Source of the DNA: Poriferisodalis sp965198245
GTDB taxonomy: Bacteria; Actinomycetota; Acidimicrobiia; Acidimicrobiales; Poriferisodalaceae
DNA: 64,000 nucleotides
Reading direction: 5' to 3'
Assembly: GCF_965198245.1 (NCBI RefSeq)
Contig: NZ_OZ240249.1
Span: 2,480,001 to 2,544,000 of the forward strand
Below the pieces are notes generated by a model. That model was not told the DNA's origin. It was given only the letters and a program-made list of their open reading frames with translations, and ran no database searches. Below, in pieces: positions 1 through 11,231 of this stretch (positions are counted from its first letter, which is position 1; every line of letters begins with the position of its first letter). A program made the position numbers and the translations under genes.

Positions 1-2
1 TC

Positions 3-884
3 GTTGCCGAGACGTGGCTGAATGAGCTGGCGACAAACGAGAATCGCGGCCGGATGGTGGCCCGCTACATGGTCATCACGATGGGCGCCATTGCCGCGGG
101 CCAGCTCTTGGTGGTCGTCGCCGACACCAACGGATTCGCCCTGTTCGCCGTGGTTTCCGTGCTGGTCTCGCTGGCGCTGGTGCCGATGTCGCTGTCCGCA
201 TCTGCCAACCCGCCGGTGATGGAGCATGAATCAGTCGGCCTGCGGACGCTCATGGGGACCGCACCCACCGGCGTGGTGGTGGCCTTCCTGGTCGGCGCCG
301 CTCTGGGATCCATCTCCGGCATCGGGTCGGTGTACGCCGCATCAAGGGGATTGTCGCCGCTGCAGGTCGCGTTGTTCGTTGCAGCCCCGATGATCGGCAG
401 CTTGTTCGGGCAGATCCCGCTCGGTCGCCTCTCAGATCGCGTGCCTCGGCGCATCGTCATCGTGGCGGCAGCTTCCATTGCCGGCGCCGCCTGCCTGGTC
501 ATGCTCGCTCTCGACGAGCGGGGCTTCGCAGGCATCGTCGTCATGGGAGTGATGGGAGCGTTCGCCTACCCGATCTATTCGATGGCTGTGGCACAGACGA
601 ACGATTGGCTTCGGGGTTCCCAGCGAGCCGGGGCCAGTGCTGTGCTGGTGCGCATGAACGGGGTCGGCGCCACGGTGGGCCCGATCTGTGCGGCAATCGC
701 TATGTCGGTCACGCTCAACGCGTTCTACTTCGTCATGGCGGCGGCGTATGTCTCGGTCGCAGTGTTCGTCGCTGCCCGCATGCTGCTCGTTGCCGGTCCG
801 ACCGTGGCACAGCAGGGCCAGTTCCTCCCGATCCCTGCACGGGCCTCCGCTGCGGTGGCTGCGCTGCTGCGCCGGCGCCGGTGA
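3..884 (+). CDS. MFS transporter, C-terminal part (cut by window edge)
   Basis: The reading frame is open to the left edge, so the true start lies outside the window. The first visible residues (AETWLNE, then ATNENRGR) match the cytoplasmic loop found in the first half of major facilitator superfamily transporters of the YcaD type. Several hydrophobic helices follow, with a second copy of the MFS loop signature (GRLSDRVPRR, around nt 420-450) between the halves. The protein ends in a short Arg-rich tail. It is an inner-membrane secondary transporter. The substrate cannot be told from sequence. A gene for an EamA-type transporter starts 26 bp downstream on the same strand, so the two may be co-transcribed. 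Confidence 0.88.
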   Translation, partial: VAETWLNELATNENRGRMVARYMVITMGAIAAGQLLVVVADTNGFALFAVVSVLVSLALVPMSLSASANPPVMEHESVGLRTLMGTAPTGVVVAFLVGAALGSISGIGSVYAASRGLSPLQVALFVAAPMIGSLFGQIPLGRLSDRVPRRIVIVAAASIAGAACLVMLALDERGFAGIVVMGVMGAFAYPIYSMAVAQTNDWLRGSQRAGASAVLVRMNGVGATVGPICAAIAMSVTLNAFYFVMAAAYVSVAVFVAARMLLVAGPTVAQQGQFLPIPARASAAVAALLRRRR

Positions 885-910
885 TGGCGCAACGGCCCTA
901 GGCAGGATCG

Positions 911-1735
911 ATGGGGGCACTGTTCGGTCTGCTCACCTCAGTGAGCATCGGCACCAGCGACCTGTTCGGACGCCGTGTGGTGATGCGGTGCCACGTCCTC
1001 TCGGCGATGATCACGTTTCAGGGCACCGCAGCGATCATCTCGCTCGCAATCGTGCCCTTCGTTCCAGGATCGTTCGCCAGCGACGACTTCCTGCGCGGCC
1101 TGGTCTCGGGCGTCGGCTTGGGCACGGGTCTTGCCTGCTACTACACATCGCTGGATCGGGCCGGGTCGGCAGTGGCTGCACCGATCGTCGCCACGCTGTC
1201 AGCCGTCATCCCGTTCGCCTACACCACGCTGCGAGGCCACGACCCGCCGCTCATCGCCATCGTCGGCGCGGCGGTGGCTTTCGGAGGCCTTGGACTGGTG
1301 ACCGCCGGGGGCACCCGCGGCACTCACGTGGCGACCGGAACGGCATGGGCACTGGTGTCGGGTCTCGCGTACGGGGTGGGACTCGGGATCCTGGTGGACC
1401 TCTCCGAGAGCTCGGGTGCCTGGCCGGGAGTCGGGCAACGGCTCTCCTCGGTGGCGGCCATGGCTGCGCTGGTTGCGATCCGCCGATTGCCGGCACTGCC
1501 TCCGCCCGAGGTGATGGGCTACGCCGTGCTGACGGGAATCGCTAGCGCCGGTGCCACCATCTTCTTCATCGTCGGCATCTGGTTCGACGCGCCGGCAACC
1601 GTCGTGGGCGCGTCCATGTTCCCGGTGATGAGCGTCCTCGTCGGCCGGGCCGCCTACAACGATCCCATCAACATGCGCCAAGCCATCGGCATCGCCGCTG
1701 CCGTGGTGGGCGTCGCTGCCGTCGTCGCGTCCTGA
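911..1735 (+). CDS. EamA/DMT-superfamily transporter
   Basis: A 274-residue protein made almost entirely of about ten hydrophobic helices in two related halves, the layout of drug/metabolite transporters (EamA family). The N-terminus (GALFGLLTSVSIGTSDLFGRR) and the second-half segment ending in VGVAAVVAS fit this family, in which the substrate is rarely predictable. ATG at 911 follows an AGGATCG stretch that can serve as a weak ribosome-binding site. It lies close behind the MFS gene and is the last plus-strand gene before a convergent minus-strand block. Members export amino acids, metabolites or drugs; none is implied here. Confidence 0.85.
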   Translation: MGALFGLLTSVSIGTSDLFGRRVVMRCHVLSAMITFQGTAAIISLAIVPFVPGSFASDDFLRGLVSGVGLGTGLACYYTSLDRAGSAVAAPIVATLSAVIPFAYTTLRGHDPPLIAIVGAAVAFGGLGLVTAGGTRGTHVATGTAWALVSGLAYGVGLGILVDLSESSGAWPGVGQRLSSVAAMAALVAIRRLPALPPPEVMGYAVLTGIASAGATIFFIVGIWFDAPATVVGASMFPVMSVLVGRAAYNDPINMRQAIGIAAAVVGVAAVVAS

Positions 1736-1829
1736 GCTGTCTCAGCTCGCCGAAAGCGGTCTGTCCGCAGTCGCACGTGACAGCGCGAGGGCCGCCTCGA
1801 GCATCGATGCCCAGCGCCCCGCACCAGAT

Positions 1830-2108
1830 TCAGGATTCGACGTGCAGCACCCGTTCGTCTTCGAAAGGAGGCGGGATGAGGTCTTCGTACATCGCTGGGT
1901 CGGGCTTGTACACGCCGAACACGCCGTCGCGCGAATAGGCCACGCCCGTGCCTGTCTGGTAGGCGATCAGATGCGCCTGTTTCGCTGCCCGGATGAGTGA
2001 CCTGGTGACACTCGCAATGAACTCGTCCCCTGAGGGAAGACCGTTGCCGTTGCTGCTCGGGTCGCCGCCAAGTTGACCCGCTGCATTCGCTGTGGCTGCT
2101 TCAGTCAA
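1830..2108 (-). CDS. Small hypothetical protein overlapping the zeta-like kinase gene
   Basis: A 92-residue protein that I do not recognise. I start it at a TTG (2108) that overlaps the last 8 bp of the zeta-like kinase gene, giving an N-terminus TEAATANAAG. This translational coupling supports the start over longer versions that would run antiparallel inside the kinase gene. The middle part (FIASVTRSLIRAAKQAHLIAY) is predicted helical, followed by a segment with an R-D-G-V-F-G-V-Y-K-P-D pattern and an acidic tail. No signal peptide or membrane segment is visible. Position and size suggest a partner of the kinase, possibly an antitoxin-like subunit, but antitoxins of zeta toxins usually lie upstream, so this is only inference. 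Confidence 0.55.
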   Translation of the reverse strand: MTEAATANAAGQLGGDPSSNGNGLPSGDEFIASVTRSLIRAAKQAHLIAYQTGTGVAYSRDGVFGVYKPDPAMYEDLIPPPFEDERVLHVES

Positions 2109-2625
2109 TGCGGATGCTCCATTCGAGAACCCGGGGTTCGTCTCTTTGATTGTCAAAGAGTATCCACTCATCAACCATAGCGGAGTACTCGCGCCGGAAA
2201 TTGTCGAAGCCTGCGCGGAAGCGCCTTTGAATGACATCCTCCGGAACGTTGTGCCCGCCGCGGGAGACGCGCAGCTGAACCCGAGCGATGGCGTCGTCGA
2301 TTGACGGCAGCGAGAGGAAAACCAGCCTGACCCGGTAGCCGTCGCTGCGCCATCGACGGATCTTGCGGAGATAGCCGCGCCCTGACAGCGTGGTCTCGAA
2401 GGCGAAACTGCGGCCCTCCGCCGCAAGCCGGTCGAGTTCGGTCAGCATCAAGCGGCCCGCACGTATATCGGCGTGCCACGGTTCCATCGGTGCCAGGCCT
2501 GCGGCGATGAGGTCGGCGTTCACGAAGGCCAGGCCACGTGCCTCGACGTTCAAGAAGTCGAGCGCGAAGGTTGTTTTGCCGGCGCCGTTGGGGCCAGCGA
2601 CGATGAGAATCTCCTTGCCATCCAC
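2101..2625 (-). CDS. Zeta-toxin-like P-loop kinase (AAA family ATPase)
   Basis: A 174-residue nucleotide-binding protein. Near the N-terminus it has the Walker A motif AGPNGAGKTT directly after a hydrophobic strand (EILIV), followed by FVNADLIAAGL, the usual second motif of zeta-toxin/UDP-GlcNAc-kinase-like proteins. Further on come FETTLSGRGYL and a lid region with several arginines (RVQLRVSRGGHNVPEDVIQRRF). Zeta toxins phosphorylate UDP-N-acetylglucosamine and block wall synthesis. Chromosomal relatives of this short type are common and mostly uncharacterised, so toxicity is not established. The start is GTG at 2625. The gene sits 158 bp after the mttB-like gene on the same strand and overlaps the small gene that follows it. 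Confidence 0.8.
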   Translation of the reverse strand: MDGKEILIVAGPNGAGKTTFALDFLNVEARGLAFVNADLIAAGLAPMEPWHADIRAGRLMLTELDRLAAEGRSFAFETTLSGRGYLRKIRRWRSDGYRVRLVFLSLPSIDDAIARVQLRVSRGGHNVPEDVIQRRFRAGFDNFRREYSAMVDEWILFDNQRDEPRVLEWSIRID

Positions 2626-2783
2626 TCGCCCGCACCGTACTGATCGCTGGACCGTCGTACACGGTGAATTCGCGGTGCGTACCCAGCAGGCTCACTGTCA
2701 ATTCCTCTGAGTCCGCAGACGCGCGCGACTGTGGCGGCCGCAGACTTCTTGGGCGTGTGACGTCGACTGGGCGCGAGGAAGGA

Positions 2784-4319
2784 TCAGACGAGGGCGTCGG
2801 GCTCGGTGGCCTTGCGGCGGGCGATGTAGTCACGCAGCTCGGCGTCGATGGCGTGGTCGATCGGCGGCGGCTCGTAGTCGGCCAGCATCTGCTTCCACAC
2901 CGCATTGGCGCGTTGGGCTGCGTCGAGCGAGCCGTCGTCTGACCAACGCTCGAAGCTGTTGTTGTCTGCGATGGAGGACTGGTAGAAGGCCGACTCGAAG
3001 TTCTCCAGCGTGTGCGGGTGTCCCAGGAAATGGTTGCCGTGAGGGTTCGTGAGGAACGCTTCGACGGCCTGCCCGTTGGGCGACATGTCGATGCCCTTGG
3101 CGTAGACCTCCATCATTCCGAGCTGGTCGGCATCCATGATGAGCTTCTCGTAGCTCAGCGCCAGGCCGCCCTCAAGCCAACCCGCTGCGTGCAGCACGAA
3201 GTTCACGCCCGCTGCCATGGTGGGCAGCAGCGTGGATGCCGATTCGTAGGCAGCCTGTGCATCGGGAGCCTTGGACGACGTGAACTGCCCGCCTGAACGG
3301 AAGGGCAGTCCGAGGCGCCGGGCGAGCTCGGCCATGACGTAGATGGCCAGACCTGCCTCGGGCGTGCCGAAGGTCGGGGCTCCGGTCGCCATCGACATCG
3401 ACGAGGCAAACGTTCCGAAGATCACAGGCGCGCCCGGGCGCACCAGCTGGCAGAACGCCATGCCCGACAACGCCTCGGCCAGGCACTGTGCCGCGAGCGC
3501 GGCCACCGTCACCGGCGACATGGCCCCGGCCAGGATGAACGGCGAGATCACGCACGCCTGGTTGTGCTGCGCGTAGACCTCCGCGGCACCGAGCATGGTG
3601 GCATCCCAGCGCAAGGGCGACGATGCATTGATGAGGCTCGTCAGCACCGCGCGGTCGCCCAGGTCGCCGCCGAACGCAATACGGCACAGCTCGACCGAGT
3701 CCTCGGCTCGCTTGGCCGCGGTGACCGAACCCATGAGCGGCTTGTCGCTGTACCGCAGGTGGGAATACACCATGTCGAGATGGCGCTTGTTCACCGGCAC
3801 GTCCACCGGCTCGCACACGGTGCCGCCGCTGTGGTGCAGGTGGGGGAGCATCCACGTCAGCTTCACCACGTTCTCGAAGTCTTCGAGCGTGGCGTAGCGA
3901 CGTCCTTTGTCGAGGTCGGTCACGAACGGCGATCCGTAATTCGGGGCAAAGACCGTCGCATCGCCGCCGATCGGCACGGACCGAGCCGGATTGCGGGCGT
4001 GCTGAATGTATTCCGAGGGCGCGTTGTCCTGAACGATCTGCCGGCACAGACCGCGTGGAAAGCGGACGAGCTCCCCATCAACATCGGCACCCGCGTCGCG
4101 CCACAGCTCTAAGGCGCGAGGGAATTCCTGAAAGGCGATACCAACCTCGGACAGGATCGTCTCGGCATTCGCCTCAATCTGGGCCAGACCTTCGGAGTCC
4201 AGCACACTGACCGGGGCCAGCCTGCGGGTCAGGTGGGTGTACGTGACTTCGTCACTGGCCGCCCGCAGAGCCTGCCGGGCCGCCCGCCCGCCTCCTCGCC
4301 GTCGTGTTCGTTCAGTCAT
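2784..4319 (-). CDS. MttB-family (COG5598) corrinoid-dependent methyltransferase, no pyrrolysine
   Basis: A 511-residue member of the trimethylamine methyltransferase family. Family hallmarks visible include the N-terminal LDSEGLAQIEANAETILSEVG region, YGSPF, the DFENVVKLTW/LHHSGGT stretch, and the C-terminal LGHPHTLENFESAFY. There is no in-frame amber codon, so it is the non-pyrrolysine branch, whose studied members demethylate quaternary amines (glycine betaine, proline betaine, carnitine) rather than trimethylamine. The methyl group passes to a Co(I) corrinoid protein, here probably the product at 8281-9003. It is the last gene of the five-gene methyl-transfer cluster. The exact substrate cannot be read from sequence. 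The Arg-rich N-terminal tail is unusual. Confidence 0.9.
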   Translation of the reverse strand: MTERTRRRGGGRAARQALRAASDEVTYTHLTRRLAPVSVLDSEGLAQIEANAETILSEVGIAFQEFPRALELWRDAGADVDGELVRFPRGLCRQIVQDNAPSEYIQHARNPARSVPIGGDATVFAPNYGSPFVTDLDKGRRYATLEDFENVVKLTWMLPHLHHSGGTVCEPVDVPVNKRHLDMVYSHLRYSDKPLMGSVTAAKRAEDSVELCRIAFGGDLGDRAVLTSLINASSPLRWDATMLGAAEVYAQHNQACVISPFILAGAMSPVTVAALAAQCLAEALSGMAFCQLVRPGAPVIFGTFASSMSMATGAPTFGTPEAGLAIYVMAELARRLGLPFRSGGQFTSSKAPDAQAAYESASTLLPTMAAGVNFVLHAAGWLEGGLALSYEKLIMDADQLGMMEVYAKGIDMSPNGQAVEAFLTNPHGNHFLGHPHTLENFESAFYQSSIADNNSFERWSDDGSLDAAQRANAVWKQMLADYEPPPIDHAIDAELRDYIARRKATEPDALV

Positions 4320-4370
4320 CGTTGCTTTTGCCTTCCACTGCAGAACCTTCTACTGCAGACCTACCTTCAC

Positions 4371-6590
<2,220 letters not shown>

Positions 6591-6600
6591 CGGGACCTCG

Positions 6601-7536
6601 CTAACCGGTGCGAGCGCGACGTCCGCCCTGCCGGCGAGGACGGTCGCCGGCGCCGGCTCGGCCACCGGCAACGTTGTTCGCCCCCATGGCACTGCGATCT
6701 CGGTGCTCGGAGATCCACGCCGCGCAGTTCTGATCGTTACCCGCCAGGACATCGCCGGCCATCACGGCTGCCTTCACTTCGGCGTGGAGCGGGTTCATGA
6801 TGGCTGAGGTCATTCCGGCACCGATCGCCATCGACAGGAACGTGCCGGTGATGAGGTTGCGGTTGGGCAGGCCGAAGCTCACGTTCGACGCGCCGCAGAT
6901 GGTGTTCACGCCCAGTTCGTTTCGCAGGCGTCGCACAAGCTGGAACACCTGCCGACCCGCGGTCGCCATGGCACCGATGGGCATTACCAACGGATCCACC
7001 ACCACGTCGTGACGCGGGATGCCGTAGTCGGCCGCTGCGTTCACGATGCGGCGCGCCACCTCGAAACGAACATCGGGATCCTCACTGATGCCGGTCTCAT
7101 CGTTGGATATCGCGACAACGGCTGCCCCGGCTCGTGCTACGAGCGGGAGGATGCGCTCCATGACCTCGCCTTCACCGGTCACCGAGTTGATGAGCGGCTT
7201 GCCGACGTAGGCATCGACGCCGGCTTCGAGCGCCTCGATCACCGAGGAATCGATGCAGAGGGGCACGTCGGTGACGGACTGAACCAGCTTGACCGCAGCG
7301 GCGAGCATCGCCGGTTCGTCGGCCAGCGGCACCCCGGCATTCACGTCGAGCATGTGGGCACCCGCAGCAACCTGAGCGAGCGCGTCGGCTTCAACCCGGC
7401 TGAAGTCGCCCGTCCGCATTTCCTCTGCGAGCATCTTGCGGCCGGTGGGATTGATGCGTTCGCCGATCATCACGAAGGGGCGATCGAAGCCGATGACGAC
7501 TTCACGCGTAGCGGAGCTGACGATGGTGTCGGTCAC
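6601..7536 (-). CDS. Methyltetrahydrofolate:corrinoid methyltransferase (AcsE/MtgA-like)
   Basis: A 311-residue pterin-binding (DHPS-like TIM barrel) protein. Typical elements are MIGERINPTGR near the N-terminus, MLDVNAGVPLADEPA, IDSSVIEALEAGVDAY, PLINSVTGE, the VVVDPLVMPIGA strand and GASNVSFGLPNR. In quaternary-amine systems such enzymes move the methyl group from the methyl-corrinoid protein to tetrahydrofolate, sending it to one-carbon metabolism. The C-terminal tail is Gly/Arg-rich. The GTG start overlaps the DUF1638 stop as GTGA, so the two are translationally coupled. The activator gene follows after 10 bp. Confidence 0.9.
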   Translation of the reverse strand: MTDTIVSSATREVVIGFDRPFVMIGERINPTGRKMLAEEMRTGDFSRVEADALAQVAAGAHMLDVNAGVPLADEPAMLAAAVKLVQSVTDVPLCIDSSVIEALEAGVDAYVGKPLINSVTGEGEVMERILPLVARAGAAVVAISNDETGISEDPDVRFEVARRIVNAAADYGIPRHDVVVDPLVMPIGAMATAGRQVFQLVRRLRNELGVNTICGASNVSFGLPNRNLITGTFLSMAIGAGMTSAIMNPLHAEVKAAVMAGDVLAGNDQNCAAWISEHRDRSAMGANNVAGGRAGAGDRPRRQGGRRARTG

Positions 7537-8279
7537 GCGGGCACCTGGGTAATCGCAGAGCGGCCCCTCGGTGCTGCGACGTGGGTGAGCGCGGTCTCAA
7601 GGTCGCCGTAGCCGGTCTCGACGATCTCCAGCGGAAGTCCGAGACGCTCCGCTCCCGCACGTGCGAACTCGGTGATGCGGGCCCGATCCGTGCCGTTGGG
7701 CGTCTGCGTCAGCAAGACAACCCGCTGGTAGTTGCCGAAGTACAACTCGGCCAGCTCGGGGTGATCGGCGATGCCGAGACCTCGCCACACGAGCAGGTCG
7801 AAGTGCCGGGCCAGGTAATCGGTGAGGTAGAAGGTTGCCGGTTCGGCCTCAGACATCTCGGCGAAGCGCTGAGCAGTGGCAAAGAACTCGTAGCAGTGGG
7901 CGCCCTCGATACGCGACATCGCAGGAGCATCGCCCGTCGCAGACTTCGCCGTGAACTCTTCGCAGAGATCATCGAGAGCGCCGGAGGTGCCGCAGTCGGC
8001 GTAGCCGAGCAGCACCTGGGAATAGGTGCGACCCGCGGCTTGCAGGCGGGCGATGCGCTCGCGCACGGCTCCAGCGATGAGCGAGGGCCGGTTGTGCAGC
8101 TTGGCGGGCAGGCACTCCACATCCACGTGGTCAAGGCCGTGGGCGCCGACAATCGCTTGCAATTCGTTGACGAGCGCGCCACAGGCGAGCACGAGGATGC
8201 GCTCGGCCGACGCATGCACGTTGCTCGCAGCAGGTGAACTGCTGCTGGGCATCGCCGCGGGCGCGCTGGGGGTGGCCAT
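7533..8279 (-). CDS. DUF1638 family protein in the corrinoid cluster
   Basis: A 248-residue soluble protein of the DUF1638 family. After a low-complexity Ser/Ala-rich start it has ILVLACGALVNEL, LPAKLHNRP, LGYADCGTSGALD, FFATAQRFAEM, FYLTDYLARHFD and the C-terminal LTQTPNGTDRARI, which together define the family. Two conserved cysteines (ACGAL and DCGTS) could bind a metal or cofactor. The biochemical role is unknown. Genes of this family repeatedly lie beside MttB-like methyltransferases, corrinoid proteins and their activators, so it is probably an accessory of corrinoid methyl transfer. It starts 1 bp after the corrinoid-protein stop and overlaps the next gene by 4 bp. Confidence 0.85.
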   Translation of the reverse strand: MATPSAPAAMPSSSSPAASNVHASAERILVLACGALVNELQAIVGAHGLDHVDVECLPAKLHNRPSLIAGAVRERIARLQAAGRTYSQVLLGYADCGTSGALDDLCEEFTAKSATGDAPAMSRIEGAHCYEFFATAQRFAEMSEAEPATFYLTDYLARHFDLLVWRGLGIADHPELAELYFGNYQRVVLLTQTPNGTDRARITEFARAGAERLGLPLEIVETGYGDLETALTHVAAPRGRSAITQVPA

Positions 8280-8280
8280 C

Positions 8281-9003
<723 letters not shown>

Positions 9004-9096
9004 GCCCTGCCCCCCTCGCCATCGTCATGACGTGTGCCGGGCACCCCCGTCCCGGTCGCCTGTCTCACATCCAGCGTGGAGTCCTGCGGAAGGGTT

Positions 9097-9129
9097 GTTC
9101 CACCTAGCGTTTGTTCCGCATAGTGGAAC
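9097..9129. promoter_or_regulatory. Candidate operator upstream of the corrinoid methyl-transfer operon
   Basis: A near-perfect 17-bp palindrome, GTTCCGC-ATA-GTGGAAC (9113-9129, one mismatched pair), lies about 110 bp upstream of the corrinoid gene. A third half-site, GTTCCAC (9097-9103), is placed 16 bp before it in direct orientation. Palindromes of this TTCC-n-GGAA form are typical of IclR-type regulators. No regulator gene is present in the window, so the assignment to a family is inference. Farther upstream is a second dyad, GTACG/CGTAC (9152-9167). The rest of 9004-9233 shows no obvious riboswitch. Confidence 0.5.
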
Positions 9130-9233
9130 TGTGCCGCAGAACGGTACAGCAGTACGGTATCACGTACCTTGCGCAAACGTCGACATACGGCAACATCGCG
9201 CCGGGCTCAAACAGAGCCGTCGGCCGGCAGATC

Positions 9234-10946
9234 TCAGCGGCGATTGGCGCGGATCTTCCCAGCGACTTCGGCACCGGCGACTGCGAGCACTGCCAGTCGC
9301 GTGTCACGGGACGAGCGTTCAGTGATCTCCACGTTGCCCTGCGCCAAGCTGCGCGCTCCGATCGTGACGCGGTAGGGGATACCCACGAGCTCGGCATCGG
9401 CCAATTTCACGCCGGGCCGCAGCGGCCGGTCGTCGTAGAGACAGTCGACACCGTGGTCGCTCAGCGTCCCGTAGACCTGCTCGCCAGCCTGCGACTGCGC
9501 ATCATCAGACGGGTCGAGGACGGTCACAACAGCCTCGTACGGGGCGACAGCGACGGGCCAGTACAGGCCCCGCTCGTCGTGGTGCGTCTCGGCCACGGCG
9601 GCCATCGCCCGCCCGATCCCAATGCCGTAGCTGCCCATGATGGGAGTCTGGGCGACACCATTCGTATCGAGCACCGACACGCCCATCGCTTCGGAGTACT
9701 TTCGGCCGAGCTTGAAGATGTGTCCAGCTTCGATGCAGCGCACAATCTCCAACCGAGCGCCACAGGAGATGCACGGTTCACCTGCCGACACCTCGCGCAG
9801 ATCGGCCCAACGCGGATCGATGATGTCGCGCTCGGGATCCACGCCACGCAGGTGCCAGTCGTCTTCATTGGCTCCGGTCGTCATGGACCGACGGCCGCGC
9901 AACCCTTCATCGGCGTAGATCGGCAGATCGTCGACGCCGACTGCGCCGAGACTTCCGGGGTTGGCACCGAGCTGAGCAAGCGTCTCGGGTGCAGTGGCGG
10001 GTCGCACATCGGTGGTGCCGCTGCAATCGGCCAGTTTCTGCAGGTTGAGCTGGTGATCGCCCCGCAGGGCCACGAGGGTGAGCTGATCGTCGAGTACCAT
10101 CACCATGGTCTTGATCTGCCGGTCAGCCGGCGCGCCGCCGTCGAAGGAGGCGAGCGCATCGATCGTGCGAACCCCTGGAGTGGGAAAGCGTTCGGGTGCG
10201 GTGACAAACGGCGGGTCGGTGACGGTCGGCACCGCCGCGAGGGCTCGCTCCACGTTGGCCCGGTACGCGCATGAGCTGCAGCGGGCCACGTCGTCCTCAC
10301 CTGCGGGCGACGCCACCATGAACTCGACACTGGCATCGCCGCCCATGGCGCCCGAGGAGGCCTGCACGGCCATCACCTCGAGATCGAGACGCTCGAAGAT
10401 CCGCAAGTAGGCCTCGCGGTGTGCCTCGAACGAGGCGTCCAGACCCGCTTCGTCCATGTCGAAGCTGTAGGAGTCCTTCATCATGAACTCGCGCACGCGC
10501 AACAGTCCGCTGCGCGGGCGCGGTTCGTCACGGAACTTGGTCTGGATCTGGTACCAGGTCTGGGGCAGTTCCCGATACGAGCTCATCTCCGCCGCGAGCG
10601 TTGCGAAGACTTCCTCGTGTGTCATGCCCAGCACGACATCAGCATCGTTGCGATCGCGCAGGCGGAACATCTCCGAGCCCATGAGTGCCAATCGACCGCT
10701 GCGCCGCCAGAGATCGGCGGGATGCATCGCCGGCAGCAAGAACTCCTGCGCGCCGATGGCGTCCATTTCGGCCCGCACGATGTCGGCCACCTTGGTGTGC
10801 ACTCGCAGACCGAGCGGCAACAGGCTGTAGTGCCCCGAGTGCAGCTGACGGATGAAGCCGGCCCGGATGAGGAGTTGATGGCTCACGGCCTCAGCCTCTG
10901 CGGGCGCATCACGCAGCGTCGGGATAAACGAATCGGACCATCGCAT
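9234..10946 (-). CDS. proS: Prolyl-tRNA synthetase, bacterial type
   Basis: A class II aminoacyl-tRNA synthetase of about 570 residues that charges tRNA-Pro. The N-terminus MRWSDSFIPTLRDAPAEAEA is the canonical ProS start, so I use ATG 10946 rather than the GTG ten codons upstream. Visible class II elements are GFIRQLHSGHYSLLPLG (motif 1 region), the motif 2 region FRDEPRPRSGLLRVREF, and the motif 3 region GSYGIGIGRAMAAVAE. The stretch between motifs 2 and 3 is long enough for the editing insertion seen in the E. coli type. The C-terminal anticodon-binding domain contains VDCLYDDRPLRPGVKLADAEL. It is monocistronic as far as can be seen and has no clear ribosome-binding site. Confidence 0.95.
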   Translation of the reverse strand: MRWSDSFIPTLRDAPAEAEAVSHQLLIRAGFIRQLHSGHYSLLPLGLRVHTKVADIVRAEMDAIGAQEFLLPAMHPADLWRRSGRLALMGSEMFRLRDRNDADVVLGMTHEEVFATLAAEMSSYRELPQTWYQIQTKFRDEPRPRSGLLRVREFMMKDSYSFDMDEAGLDASFEAHREAYLRIFERLDLEVMAVQASSGAMGGDASVEFMVASPAGEDDVARCSSCAYRANVERALAAVPTVTDPPFVTAPERFPTPGVRTIDALASFDGGAPADRQIKTMVMVLDDQLTLVALRGDHQLNLQKLADCSGTTDVRPATAPETLAQLGANPGSLGAVGVDDLPIYADEGLRGRRSMTTGANEDDWHLRGVDPERDIIDPRWADLREVSAGEPCISCGARLEIVRCIEAGHIFKLGRKYSEAMGVSVLDTNGVAQTPIMGSYGIGIGRAMAAVAETHHDERGLYWPVAVAPYEAVVTVLDPSDDAQSQAGEQVYGTLSDHGVDCLYDDRPLRPGVKLADAELVGIPYRVTIGARSLAQGNVEITERSSRDTRLAVLAVAGAEVAGKIRANRR

Positions 10947-11231
10947 CCGACGCAGCGTAAGCGTGCGACCCGTCACATGCTTTGACCACTTCGCAGATTC
11001 GGGGCCCTAGGGGCGCTGAGGGTTGCGTTGCGATGCGAAGCGTGTCCAGTACCCTCACCCTGCCTAGCCACGACTGCACATCAATCGTGCAGTCTCGGCA
11101 GCGGACCGGGGCCACAGTGCCGACCACGGTGACTGTGCCCGCAGCGGGTCCTGCATCGACAGCTCGGACCAAGCGCGCAGCGCAGTCCGGACGGGCGGCG
11201 TAGTGCACCTGTTGGTACCCCTCATGACGCA

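Noticed and set aside
65..544. Long open frames antiparallel to strong genes throughout the window
   Set aside because: High G+C makes long shadow frames. They are rich in Arg, Ala, Pro and Ser, lack ribosome-binding sites and lie inside recognised genes.
2784..4319. Pyrrolysine-containing MttB
   Set aside because: There is no in-frame TAG inside the gene and no pyl gene in the window.
9004..9233. Cobalamin or SAM riboswitch before the corrinoid operon
   Set aside because: I found none of the conserved box sequences; only palindromes are visible.
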